64,000 nucleotides of DNA, from assembly GCA_965219705.1 (NCBI GenBank), contig OZ244789.1, forward strand, positions 1 to 64,000. Reading direction: 5' to 3'. The position numbers were made by a program, and so were the translations under genes. A model generated the notes under the pieces. It was not told where the DNA came from and did no database searches. It saw nothing but the letters and a program-made list of their open reading frames with translations. Origin of the DNA: JAJECS01 sp965219705 (GTDB taxonomy: Bacteria; Chloroflexota; UBA11872). Of the stretch, positions 17,223-25,663 are shown piece after piece. Within the stretch, counting starts at the first letter, position 1. Each line of letters begins with the position of its first letter.

Positions 17223-18206
17223 TCACGCGCCGGCCCCGGCGAATCGCTTGGGGAAGTACTGAGCGCAGTTGGCTTCGAGCCACTCGATGGTCAGCTTCAT
17301 CCACAGCTGCGGGTCGTACTGCGGCAGGCAGCACGTCTCGATGCAATGAGGCAGGTAGTCGGGATCCGGGACGTTCTGCTGCAAGATCTCCATGATCTCG
17401 GCGACCTCCACGCTCCCATATCCGACAGGCGCGTGGAAGAACTGCGGCTCGCCGGTCGTGGTGATGGACTGCACCCGCATGTCCTTGAGATGGGTCATCA
17501 CGGTATAGGGCGCGGCCATATGCGCCGCATCGACCTGGTCTTCCACCACCGAGTAGCAGTTAGCGAAGTCGTAGTTGATCCGCAGCCACGGCGACGCGAC
17601 GGCCTCCACGACCTGCACGATCTCACTGATGCGGTAGTCCATGTGGTTTTCGAAGGCCAGGACGATGCCGCGCTTCTCCGCCTCGACCACCAGTTGCGAC
17701 AAGTTGTGGATCATGCGGTCGATCTGCACGCCGATCGGCGTCTCGGTGCTGAAGTGGCCGAACCTGAGGCCGCCGTTGGGCATGGGCTGACCCGGAGGTC
17801 CCGGCGGGTCGGAGTTCACCATGGCGCTGGTTCGCACACCGCCGGCCTGCATCCACTCGAAGTGCATGGCCGTGCGCTCGAGAACCGCCGGCCACTCGTC
17901 GCGGTCGACGGCCCACGCGCCGTTCACCGAACCGACCCACTCGATGCCATGCTCGGCAAGCAGCCGCCCGACCGCGGCCGCCTCGTCCTTGCCGTCCAAG
18001 AGCGCGGCCGACGTATAGAGGTTGTCGAGGCCCCATTCCTCACAGCGCTCGACCCACCACGCCAGCGCGCCTTCCAGCTCGGCGGGCGGCTCGGCGGTGG
18101 TTCCATATGGGTACGGCAAGCCGCGAAAGCCGTACTCGGGCTGATCGATTCGCAGCCCCGGATAGGACACCCAGCGATATGACGCCTGCGAAAGGCCGAG
18201 TCTCAT
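17223..18206 (-). CDS. Sugar phosphate isomerase/epimerase-like TIM-barrel protein (paralogue C)
   Basis: 327-residue xylose isomerase-like barrel and third member of the MxLGxSQAxYRW set. It shares FENHMDYR, SPWLRINYDFAN, MTHLKDMRVQ, GEPQFFHAP and HCIET with paralogues A and B, so the metal site is intact. It is the first gene of a long minus-strand run leading through a 2-hydroxyacid dehydrogenase and HyuA/HyuB to the ABC ATPases. It is divergent from the oxidoreductase starting at 18362; the 155 bases between them should hold both promoters, but no convincing elements were identified. Function beyond superfamily level is unknown. Confidence 0.85.
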   Translation of the reverse strand: MRLGLSQASYRWVSYPGLRIDQPEYGFRGLPYPYGTTAEPPAELEGALAWWVERCEEWGLDNLYTSAALLDGKDEAAAVGRLLAEHGIEWVGSVNGAWAVDRDEWPAVLERTAMHFEWMQAGGVRTSAMVNSDPPGPPGQPMPNGGLRFGHFSTETPIGVQIDRMIHNLSQLVVEAEKRGIVLAFENHMDYRISEIVQVVEAVASPWLRINYDFANCYSVVEDQVDAAHMAAPYTVMTHLKDMRVQSITTTGEPQFFHAPVGYGSVEVAEIMEILQQNVPDPDYLPHCIETCCLPQYDPQLWMKLTIEWLEANCAQYFPKRFAGAGA

Positions 18207-18361
18207 CGGATCGCCCCCTGGTCCCCAACAACCGTGCGCCCGCGACGCATGCGGGCACGGAACTCAAGTATGACTGAAACGCCCGGAGCGTGCGCCCATT
18301 GCCTACCATGGCGGTAATCCCGCCTGGATCGTCGCCGCTACTTCTGAAACGAGGTCGTACC

Positions 18362-19501
18362 GTGGAGAGACCGCGAGCCATCGTGCTCGGCACGGGTGTC
18401 ATCGGGCGCGTTCACATCGACGCGCTGCGCCGCAACAATGTGGACATCGTGAGCGTGGTGGCGAGTACCGAGGCGCGGAGCATCGCCGCGGCCGCAAACT
18501 TCGGCGTCCCCCGCGGAGACCCGGACTTGACGACGGCCCTGCGCACGACCAATCCGGACGTCGTGCACATCTGCACGCCCGATGCCTACCACCTCGAGCA
18601 GGCCAACGAGGCTCTCGACGCGGGCGTGAACGTGGTGTGCGAGAAGCCCCTCACCACCGACGCCGGCTCAGCCGGTGATCTGTATCGGCGCGCCGTGGCG
18701 TCGGGGCGCGTGCACGCCATCTGCTTTAACAACCGGTTCTATACGCTGGTTCAGGAGCTGGCCGCGCGGCGGCGGCTGGGCACGCTCGACCGCGTAATGC
18801 TCGTCCGGGCCTCCGTCGCGGACGACACGTTTTGGCTCGAGACGGATTGGGACTGGCGCCTGCTCCCCGAAATGGGCGGACCCACCATCGTCACCTCGAC
18901 CACCGGCAGCCACCTGCTCGATCTCACCAGCTTCCTCATCGGCAGCCGCGTCGTCGCCGTGTGCGCCGATTTCCTCACCGCCCACGCCGCCCGCAAGCGC
19001 CCGCGGCCCGACGGCGGCACGGACGACTTCCACGCCCCGGGCGAGGACGTCTCGAACCTGCTCGTGCATTGGGCCAATGGCGCCCGCGGCGTGCTCTCGC
19101 TCTCACACGTAGCCGTCGGACACCCGTACCGGATCCGCGTCGAGATCGACGCCTCACGCATGGGCGTGAGTTGGGATTCGGAGCGGCCGAACGAACTCTG
19201 GCTCGGTCACCGCACCGAGCCCAACGAGATCGTCGTGCCGGACTCGCGCCAAGCGACGGAAGAAGGCAGCCGGTTCATGGACAATCCCGGCGCCTACCGG
19301 GAAGGCTTCGGCGACACGTTCCGGCTCCTGTTCCGCGAGGTCTACCGCGCCGTCGCGCAGGACGGACAGGCGCCTGACGATCCGACCTTCCCCACCTTCC
19401 AAGACGGCTACGCCATTCAGATCGTGCACGACGCCGCCCTGCAAAGCGCCCGCGAGCGCCGCTGGGTTGACGTCGATTGGACGGCCTTCGACGGCAACTA
19501 G
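18362..19501 (+). CDS. Gfo/Idh/MocA family oxidoreductase
   Basis: 379-residue NAD(P)-dependent sugar or cyclitol oxidoreductase. Rossmann motif VLGTGVIGRVH is at the N-terminus, the family CEKPLTTD motif supplies the catalytic lysine, and the C-terminal half is the alpha/beta dimerisation domain. The start is placed at GTG 18362 because GAGG lies 7 bases upstream and the protein then begins directly at the dinucleotide fold. A longer frame to 18290 has no family similarity. It stands alone on the plus strand between two minus-strand groups, followed by a repeat-rich gap. The substrate is unknown. Confidence 0.88.
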   Translation: MERPRAIVLGTGVIGRVHIDALRRNNVDIVSVVASTEARSIAAAANFGVPRGDPDLTTALRTTNPDVVHICTPDAYHLEQANEALDAGVNVVCEKPLTTDAGSAGDLYRRAVASGRVHAICFNNRFYTLVQELAARRRLGTLDRVMLVRASVADDTFWLETDWDWRLLPEMGGPTIVTSTTGSHLLDLTSFLIGSRVVAVCADFLTAHAARKRPRPDGGTDDFHAPGEDVSNLLVHWANGARGVLSLSHVAVGHPYRIRVEIDASRMGVSWDSERPNELWLGHRTEPNEIVVPDSRQATEEGSRFMDNPGAYREGFGDTFRLLFREVYRAVAQDGQAPDDPTFPTFQDGYAIQIVHDAALQSARERRWVDVDWTAFDGN

Positions 19502-19536
19502 ACCCGAACCGGACACGCTTGCGTAACCACTCCGTC

Positions 19537-19556
19537 ATTCCCGCGAAGGCGGGAAT
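19537..19556. repeat. Short palindromic repeat, ATTCCCGC family
   Basis: Perfect 8-bp stem (ATTCCCGC / GCGGGAAT) with loop GAAG, flanked by CCGTC and CTAG. Same family as the copies at 24469, 29374, 30712, 33338 and 59494. It lies between convergent genes and may also act as a transcription terminator, but no T-run follows. Confidence 0.85.
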
Positions 19557-19586
19557 CTAGTCGCCGCTCAACCTGTTAACCCACGA

Positions 19587-19614
19587 GTAGGGGCGGTTCG
19601 CGAACCGCCCCTAC
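19587..19614. repeat. 28-bp perfect palindrome, GTAGGGGCG family
   Basis: Two 14-base arms (GTAGGGGCGGTTCG and its exact complement) with no loop, followed by CTCTTTATT. Related partial copies begin GTAGGGGCG at 25681, 25787, 25952 and 30758. It sits in the convergent gap 19502-19661 with a copy of the ATTCCCGC repeat. Confidence 0.85.
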
Positions 19615-19661
19615 CTCTTTATTCGAAGGTCTTAGCTGCGGGTATCTGCCTTAGGGCCGCG

Positions 19662-20636
19662 CTACTCCGGCTCGAACAGCGACTTGGGCGGCTCGCCGCG
19701 AAGCACCCGCGCGACCTCGGCCGCGGCTTCGCGGCGCAGGATGCGAATCGACGTCCGCGAGTAGAACCCGCCGTGCGGCGTGACGAGGAGATTCGGCGCC
19801 GCCATTAGCGACGAGTCCATGGGCAGCGGCTCTTCTTCGGTCACGTCCAGCCCGGCGCCGGCGATCTCCCCCTGCTCCAGCGCCCGCGCCAGCGCCGTGT
19901 TGTCGACGACGGCGCCGCGAGCGGTGTTGATGAGAAATGCGCTGGATTTCATCGCGTCGAGCTCCGCCGCGCCGATGAGATGGAAGGTCTGCGCCCGCAA
20001 CGGCGTGTGCACCGACACGAAATCCGACTCCCGCAGCAGGGAATCGAGCGGCACGCGCTCGACTTGCGCCGCCTCGAACACGTCGTCGGGCGCGCGCGGC
20101 GAGTGGGCAATCACCCGCAGCCCGAAGGCCCGCGCGCGCGCCGCCACGGCCTGCGCGGTCTGTCCCAGACCAACCAGCCCCAGCGTCTGACCCTCGACGC
20201 GCTCCATGCGCTCCGCCGTGCGCGTGGCGTCCCAGACGCCGCCACGCACCGAATCGTTGTAGACCACGATGTGGCGAGCGAGCGTGAGCAACAGCGCCAT
20301 GGTGTGGTCCGCGACTTCACCGATCTGATAGTCGCGCACGTTGCAGACGACAATTCCCTTCGCCGTTGCCGCCGCCACGTCGATCGGGTCCATGCCGGTG
20401 CCGTAGCGCACGATCACCTTGCATCGCTCCAGGGCGTCCACGACCCGCGACGTGATGGGCGCGTATTGCTCGAGCAAGCCATCAGCGTCGCGCACCTTCT
20501 CGATCAACGCGTCTTCGGTGAGGCACTGCTCGACGACCAGCTCGGCCCCGATGGGATCCAGCTCGGCCTGCTCGATCACCGGCGGCATGTCGAAATCGCA
20601 GTCGGTGATGACGACCCGGAAACGCGGCTCGGTCAT
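19662..20636 (-). CDS. D-isomer-specific 2-hydroxyacid dehydrogenase (C-terminal-binding/PGDH-like)
   Basis: 324-residue NAD-dependent dehydrogenase. The nucleotide-binding motif is GLVGLGQTA, where the last Gly of the usual GxGxxG is Ala. Catalytic Arg (NTARGAVVD), Glu (TEEEP) and His (TPHGGFYSR) are present. ATG 20636 starts MTEPRFRVVITDCD, aligned with the family; the open frame continues to 20993 over the neighbouring gene without similarity. It follows the RraA-like gene by 61 bases on the same strand. A substrate among 2-keto acids released by aldolases is possible but inferred. Confidence 0.88.
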   Translation of the reverse strand: MTEPRFRVVITDCDFDMPPVIEQAELDPIGAELVVEQCLTEDALIEKVRDADGLLEQYAPITSRVVDALERCKVIVRYGTGMDPIDVAAATAKGIVVCNVRDYQIGEVADHTMALLLTLARHIVVYNDSVRGGVWDATRTAERMERVEGQTLGLVGLGQTAQAVAARARAFGLRVIAHSPRAPDDVFEAAQVERVPLDSLLRESDFVSVHTPLRAQTFHLIGAAELDAMKSSAFLINTARGAVVDNTALARALEQGEIAGAGLDVTEEEPLPMDSSLMAAPNLLVTPHGGFYSRTSIRILRREAAAEVARVLRGEPPKSLFEPE

Positions 20637-20697
20637 TGGCGCCTTCCAATCGCGGGGCAGTTCGTCCGCCGCCCGCCGATCGGCCAACGGCTCTTCC

Positions 20698-21366
20698 CTA
20701 AAGGATGCCGTATTTCTTGAAGACCTCGCCGACGTCGGCGCCGGTGGCCAGGATTTCGCGCACGTCGGACTCACCGCGGCCCTTGGCCTCGGCGCGATCC
20801 AATGCCTCAGCCGCGGCTTCGCCCGGAACCACCACGACGCCCATGTCGTCACCAACGATGACGTCGCCGTACTCAACCCTGGCGCCGGCGCAGTCGATGG
20901 GGTTGCCCCATTCGATGCCCTCGCAGCGGCCCTCCGAGTCGACCGGACTTTGGCCAACCGCGAACACCGGGAACTCGATCTGCTCGATCTCATGCACGTC
21001 GCGCGTGAGGCCGTCGATCACGCAGCCCACCGAACCGCGCGCCTGCGCCGACGTGCTCAGCAGGCCGCCCCACACGCCCGAGTCGTAGTGGCCCGTCGTG
21101 GTGATGACCAGCACGTCATTGGGACGCATGGCGCGGAAAGCCTCGAACAGCACCTGATACGGCTCGTCCGGCGGCCGGTAGACCGCGGTCTGCAGGAGCG
21201 GCAGCGCTCGACCGACGATGCGAGCGCCGGGATACACCGGACGCACGTTGGGACGCATGGCCTGCACCGGCACGCCCATGCGGTCCAGGCTGTCCGCGAT
21301 CAGGGCGGAGTGCAGCGGTTGAAACCGCTGCCGCATCGCATCGTCGAAATCCGGCCCCTGGCTCAT
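20698..21366 (-). CDS. RraA-like / 4-hydroxy-4-methyl-2-oxoglutarate aldolase family protein
   Basis: 222-residue protein of the RraA/HMG-CHA aldolase fold. The signature runs from GG at 100-101 (GGLLSTSA) to DGLTRD at 118-123, with the Arg122-Asp123 pair used for pyruvate and metal binding in active aldolases. It therefore more likely cleaves a branched hydroxy-keto acid or decarboxylates oxaloacetate than regulates RNase E. ATG 21366 overlaps the stop of HyuB-2 as ATGA, so the two are coupled. An open frame reaching 21879 is a shadow of HyuB-2. Confidence 0.87.
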   Translation of the reverse strand: MSQGPDFDDAMRQRFQPLHSALIADSLDRMGVPVQAMRPNVRPVYPGARIVGRALPLLQTAVYRPPDEPYQVLFEAFRAMRPNDVLVITTTGHYDSGVWGGLLSTSAQARGSVGCVIDGLTRDVHEIEQIEFPVFAVGQSPVDSEGRCEGIEWGNPIDCAGARVEYGDVIVGDDMGVVVVPGEAAAEALDRAEAKGRGESDVREILATGADVGEVFKKYGIL

Positions 21367-23171
21367 CGAGCATCTCCATCGGCCGTGCGGCGGCGCTGGT
21401 CTTCCGTTTCCTTCAGACCCACTCGCCCGGCTTCCACGTTGACGGCCACACCGTACAACTCCCGCGCCGCCTCCGGTTCGAGGAGCAAATCCCTCACGTC
21501 TTCGAGCACCAGCGCCGGATCGCGCTCGCGCGGATCGCCGTAACCTCCGCCACCGGGCGTGCGCAACAGGATCTGATCGCCGCGTTCGAGCACGACGTTC
21601 GAGAACTTCCCGTCGGAGATCGTGCCGAACATCTCGCGAGCCGTCTGCCACTCGGTCCCACCGGCGCGTCTGAAGAGCAGCGCCGTCGTCCCGCCCTCGG
21701 CCCCACCGTGCAGCCCCCACGCCCGGTTGCTTGTGCGATTGAGATGGGCGCTCACGGTGATCGGCGAGAGGCAGGTCCAAGTGCGCTGCACGCCGTGGCC
21801 GCCCCGATAGGCGCCCGCGCCGGCGCCGCCCTCGGCCAGCGAGTACTCGTCCAACCGCACCGGATAGCGCGTCTCCCAAACCTCACACGGCGCGTTGAGG
21901 CAGTTGCCGTTCTTCACGATTTGCGCGTCGTTGCCGTCGGCGTCGCGGCGGCCGCCCCACCCCATGCCTTCGTGATGAAGAATGACGAAGGGTTCGCCGG
22001 TGTCGATGTTCGTCCCATAGAACCCGAGCAGGCCGCAGGTGCCGCCATCGGCCGCCGAGCTGCGATCGCTGGCCTGCGCGAAGGCGGCCAGCAGGATGTC
22101 GACGGTCGTTGGGTACGTGTCGGAGTTGCCGCCCACGCACGATCCGGGGTAGTTGACGTTCACGATCGACCCCGGAGGCGCCACAATAGAAATCGGCCGG
22201 TAGGCGCCGTGGTTCCAGGGGATGGCGTTGTCGATCATGTGGAAAATTCCGGCATAGGTGGCCGACGCCGTGGTGCCGAACGATTGGTTGATCGCGCCGG
22301 CCGCCTGCGGGTCCGACCCCGTGTAGTCGACGATGATCTCGTCGCCACGGATCACCACGGCGGCCCGGATTTTCCAGGGACGGTCGGGAATTACGCCGTC
22401 GTCCTCCAGAAACCCCTCGGCGACGAATTCGCCGTCCGGCAGCCGATCGACCGCCCGCCGCATGAGCACTTCCGACACATCCTTGATCTGATCGGCAAGC
22501 TGGCGGAAGCGCTCGATCCCGACCCTCTCCACTAGACCGACGATGCGCCGCTCGGCCAAATAGGTCGAGCCCACCATCGCCATCAGGTCGCCTCGCGACA
22601 CCTTCGGCGTACGCACGTTCGACGTGATGATCGCGAAGATGTCTTCCACCGGTTGGTCGTCGCGGTAGATCTTGATCGGCGGCAGCCGCAACCCTTCCTG
22701 AAAGATGTTGCGCGTGTCGCCGAAGGCCGCCGGCACCATGCCGCCGATGTCCGTCATGTGCGCGATGTTGGCCGCGTAGGCCACCACCTCGCCCTTGTAG
22801 AAGCACGGCTTCAACGTCATGAATTCCGGCAGGTGGCAGCCGCCGCGGTAGGGATCGTTGTGCAGAATCACGTCGCCCGGATGCATGTTGTCCGGACCGA
22901 CTTCCTTGATGGCCCATTCGACGGTGTGGACGATGGCGCCGATGTGCGCCGGACAGAAATCGCCCTGGGCGATCATCTCGCCCTCCGCGTCGAACACCAC
23001 GCAGGAGAAGTCGCGCGCCTCGTTGAACATCGTCGAGTAGGAGGTGCGCAGCATGGCCACGCCCATCTCCTCACAGATGCCGACGAGGCTGTTGCGCGTG
23101 ACCTCGAGCTCTATCGGGTCATCGATGTTCAGGTCGGCGACGTTTCGCTTGGGCGGCGTATCTCGGGACAT
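21363..23171 (-). CDS. Hydantoinase B family protein (second copy)
   Basis: 602-residue HyuB / acetone carboxylase alpha-like protein, homologous to 12093-14141 (shared NEARDFSCVVFD, HNDPYRGGCHLPE, SCVGGNSDTYPT and TPGGGGYGDP). It is about 80 residues shorter and lacks the C-terminal Cys4 tail. No HyuA partner is adjacent; instead an RraA-like aldolase is coupled by ATGA and a 2-hydroxyacid dehydrogenase follows. It may share the HyuA at 14138 or act differently. It is the first gene of its run and divergent from 23276. Confidence 0.88.
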   Translation of the reverse strand: MSRDTPPKRNVADLNIDDPIELEVTRNSLVGICEEMGVAMLRTSYSTMFNEARDFSCVVFDAEGEMIAQGDFCPAHIGAIVHTVEWAIKEVGPDNMHPGDVILHNDPYRGGCHLPEFMTLKPCFYKGEVVAYAANIAHMTDIGGMVPAAFGDTRNIFQEGLRLPPIKIYRDDQPVEDIFAIITSNVRTPKVSRGDLMAMVGSTYLAERRIVGLVERVGIERFRQLADQIKDVSEVLMRRAVDRLPDGEFVAEGFLEDDGVIPDRPWKIRAAVVIRGDEIIVDYTGSDPQAAGAINQSFGTTASATYAGIFHMIDNAIPWNHGAYRPISIVAPPGSIVNVNYPGSCVGGNSDTYPTTVDILLAAFAQASDRSSAADGGTCGLLGFYGTNIDTGEPFVILHHEGMGWGGRRDADGNDAQIVKNGNCLNAPCEVWETRYPVRLDEYSLAEGGAGAGAYRGGHGVQRTWTCLSPITVSAHLNRTSNRAWGLHGGAEGGTTALLFRRAGGTEWQTAREMFGTISDGKFSNVVLERGDQILLRTPGGGGYGDPRERDPALVLEDVRDLLLEPEAARELYGVAVNVEAGRVGLKETEDQRRRTADGDAR

Positions 23172-23275
23172 ATGGCTGCTGGCGAGTCGCGGCGAGGCGG
23201 TCCCACCGCCCCGGTATCATAAAGTCCCCTCCGCGCCGCCACGCCGAGCCGGCGCCCCCAAAGCGAGGCCGCCAG

Positions 23276-23611
23276 ATGCGTACCGCCCAAGAGGTGTTCG
23301 ACCATCACTGGGACGCGGTGATGGCCGGCGACATGGATCGCCTGCTTTCCGACTACGCCGACGACGCGCTCTTCGTGCGACCGGGCAAGACCGCCCAGGG
23401 TCACGCGGAAATCACCCGGTTCTTCGAGGAAATTGGCGGAACGCTCGACGGGTTCGCCATCGAGCAGGCGTCGCTGACCACCTCGGATCCGGTCGTGCTG
23501 CTCGAATGGCAGGGCAGTCACGCCGACGGTCGCAGCGCGTCAGGCGCGGATTCGTTCATCATTGAAAACGACAAGATTCGGCATCAAACACTCGTCTTCG
23601 GCGTGAGCTAA
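23276..23611 (+). CDS. NTF2-like / SnoaL-type small protein
   Basis: 111-residue single-domain protein with the alpha+beta cone pattern of the NTF2/SnoaL superfamily: an N-terminal helix (AQEVFDHHWDAVMAGDMDRL), YADDALFV, a middle helix (ITRFFEEIG) and C-terminal strands ending in IRHQTLVFGV. Members are ketosteroid-isomerase-like enzymes or ligand-binding proteins; catalytic residues cannot be assigned here. GAGG lies 7 bases before ATG 23276. A TATCAT box at 23215-23220 could be a -10 element. It is 45 bases before the UlaG-like gene. Confidence 0.75.
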   Translation: MRTAQEVFDHHWDAVMAGDMDRLLSDYADDALFVRPGKTAQGHAEITRFFEEIGGTLDGFAIEQASLTTSDPVVLLEWQGSHADGRSASGADSFIIENDKIRHQTLVFGVS

Positions 23612-23656
23612 CCGCACAGCCGACGCCCGAGCAGCCATACGGAGGTCCAAATCCCC

Positions 23657-24397
23657 ATGAAATCAGTTGAGATTCACTTTCTGGGTCACGCGTCATTTCG
23701 CTTCACCGCCCCCAGCGGCGAGGTCATCTACTTCGATCCCTGGCTGGATGACAACCCGGTGTGCTCCGTCGGTCTGGCCGATGTCGAGCGCGCGGACGTC
23801 GTGTGCGTGTCGCACGGTCACGTCGATCACCTCGGCGACGCCATCGCCATCGTCCAGAAGACCGGCGCCACGCTGATTGCGAGCCCCGAAGTCGCCGGAT
23901 ACGCCGACACCCACGGCATCGGCTTCGACACCGACTCCTGCCCCCTCAACATCGGCGGCACGGCCAAGCTGGGCGGTGTGGCCTACACCATGGTGCGCGC
24001 CGACCACTCGACCGGCATGCACGGCCAGGCGTACAAAGACGGCACGGCCTACGCCGAGCCCGACGGCAGCGTCTGCGGCTTCGTGATGACGTTCGACGAC
24101 GGGCCGGTGATCTACGACACCGCCGACACCGGCGTGTTCGGCGACATGGCGCTCATCAGCCAGCTCTATGCGCCCGATCTGGTGATCATGCCCGCTGGCG
24201 GCAAGTACACCATGGGCGTTAAGGAAGCGGCGATGGCGGCTGCGCTCACGCGGCCCCGGGCCGTCATCCCCTGCCACTACGACACCTTCCCCAACCAGGC
24301 GGCGGATATCGACGAGCTGCGGCGGCGCATCGCCGACCTCACCCCGCGCACGACGGTGCTCGAGCTCAAGCCCGGCGACACCGTCACCTACCCATAG
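23657..24397 (+). CDS. UlaG-like metal-dependent hydrolase (metallo-beta-lactamase fold)
   Basis: 246-residue cytoplasmic hydrolase of the UlaG/UPF0173 branch. The metal motif SHGHVDHLGD supplies His53, His55, Asp57 and His58; further ligands are likely in RADHS, DTADTGVF and PCHYDTF. Typical substrates in the branch are lactones or phosphodiesters, for example L-ascorbate-6-phosphate lactone for UlaG, but this one is not assignable. GGAGG is 11 bases upstream of the ATG. It may be co-transcribed with the NTF2-like gene. Confidence 0.87.
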   Translation: MKSVEIHFLGHASFRFTAPSGEVIYFDPWLDDNPVCSVGLADVERADVVCVSHGHVDHLGDAIAIVQKTGATLIASPEVAGYADTHGIGFDTDSCPLNIGGTAKLGGVAYTMVRADHSTGMHGQAYKDGTAYAEPDGSVCGFVMTFDDGPVIYDTADTGVFGDMALISQLYAPDLVIMPAGGKYTMGVKEAAMAAALTRPRAVIPCHYDTFPNQAADIDELRRRIADLTPRTTVLELKPGDTVTYP

Positions 24398-24468
24398 CCA
24401 CAGCGCAGTGAATATCGCCAACGTCCCAGCACGTCACCCCCGCTTTCAGAGTCGTTTGCATAACCGTC

Positions 24469-24488
24469 ACCCCCGCGAAAGCGGGGGT
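24469..24488. repeat. Short palindromic repeat, ATTCCCGC family (ACCCCCGC variant)
   Basis: Perfect 8-bp stem ACCCCCGC / GCGGGGGT with GAAA loop. A half copy (CGTCACCCCCGCTTTC) lies at 24432-24447. The full copy ends 17 bases before the GTG of the next gene, so it falls in the leader region and could influence translation initiation. Confidence 0.75.
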
Positions 24489-24505
24489 CCATCAGCCGCC
24501 ACGCA

Positions 24506-25663
24506 GTGAAGATCGCCAACGTCCAATCGGTCGCCCTCGACTTCGGCGAACGTCGCGCCACCGGCAAACGCCGTCCGTCGTGGACTGCCGAAGCACGGGT
24601 CGGTTCACCCATGGCCCGCTACCCGCGCTACGCCGATGTCCGATCCAGCTGGACCCCGTCCTGGCCCGGCGTAGGGGTGGTGGTCACCGCCGAGGACGGC
24701 ACCCAGGGCCTCGGCATTAGCACGCTGGGCCGGCCGCTGGCCGCGCTGGTCGACGACTACCTCGGTCCCCGCATCGTCGGCGAGCCGGCCCTGGCCACCG
24801 AGCGCCTCTACGACATGATGCTGCGGCTGTGCTCCCCCTTCGGCGCAACCGGGCTGGCGTCCTATGCCGTAAGCGCCATCGATCTCGCGCTCTGGGACCT
24901 GAAGGGCAAGGTGCTGGATCGACCGGTGTACGAGTTGCTCGGCGGCCCCGCGCGCGACGAGATCGTCTGCTACGCCACCGGACCGCAGCACGAGTGGCAC
25001 ATGGAGCTCGGCTTCACGGCCACCAAGCACCCCTGCCGCTACGGCCCGCCCGACGGCCTCGACGGACTGCGTGGCAACGTGGACGACGTGGCCGCCGTGC
25101 GCGATCTCGTCGGCTCCGACGTCGAGTTGATGCTGGATTGCTGGATGTCCCTGGACGTTGAGTACGCCGTGCGCCTGATCGAGGAGCTGCGGCCCTTCAA
25201 GCTCAAGTGGATCGAAGAAGCATTGCGGTCGGAAGACATGGACAGCCACGCCGAGTTGCGGCGCCGCGTGCCCTGGCAGACCCTCGCCACCGGCGAGCAC
25301 TGGTATACCCCGGTGCCGTTCCTGCACGCCGCCAGCCGCCGCCTGGTGGACGTCCTGCAACCGGACGTCATGTGGGTGGGAGGCATCACCGCCCTCATGC
25401 GCATCTGCGCCATCGCCGACGCGGCCGGGCTGGCGGTCATCCCGCACGCCGGCGCCAACGAGCCCTACGGCCAGCACGCCTGCTACGCCCTGCCGGGCAT
25501 CCCCTGGGGCGAATACTTCGTGGCCTCGGGTCCCGACACCGACCTCGCGGACGCGGTGTCCGTCCCAGGCGCCGCCCACCCCGTCAACGGCCGCCTCCGC
25601 CCCTCCGACGCCCCCGGCTTCGGCATCGAAATCGACCTCGCGACGCTCCAGCCATACAGCTAG
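24506..25663 (+). CDS. L-rhamnonate dehydratase-like enolase-superfamily enzyme
   Basis: 385 residues, colinear with L-rhamnonate dehydratases (RhmD). Those enzymes convert L-rhamnonate to 2-keto-3-deoxy-L-rhamnonate. Shared family segments are PMARYPRY near residue 36, YATGP, TKHPC, the metal ligands Asp211 (LMLDCWMS), Glu237 (KWIEEAL) and Glu264 (TGEHW), QPDVMWVGG, and the acid/base His314 (IPHAGAN). The GTG start is favoured because the N-terminal strand aligns with the family, although no good Shine-Dalgarno is present and a palindromic repeat lies just upstream. Related acid sugars remain possible substrates. Confidence 0.85.
   Translation: MKIANVQSVALDFGERRATGKRRPSWTAEARVGSPMARYPRYADVRSSWTPSWPGVGVVVTAEDGTQGLGISTLGRPLAALVDDYLGPRIVGEPALATERLYDMMLRLCSPFGATGLASYAVSAIDLALWDLKGKVLDRPVYELLGGPARDEIVCYATGPQHEWHMELGFTATKHPCRYGPPDGLDGLRGNVDDVAAVRDLVGSDVELMLDCWMSLDVEYAVRLIEELRPFKLKWIEEALRSEDMDSHAELRRRVPWQTLATGEHWYTPVPFLHAASRRLVDVLQPDVMWVGGITALMRICAIADAAGLAVIPHAGANEPYGQHACYALPGIPWGEYFVASGPDTDLADAVSVPGAAHPVNGRLRPSDAPGFGIEIDLATLQPYS

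Noticed and set aside
23215..23220. TATCAT as promoter -10 for the NTF2-like gene
   Set aside because: A good -10 match but no -35 at a suitable distance; noted with the gene only.
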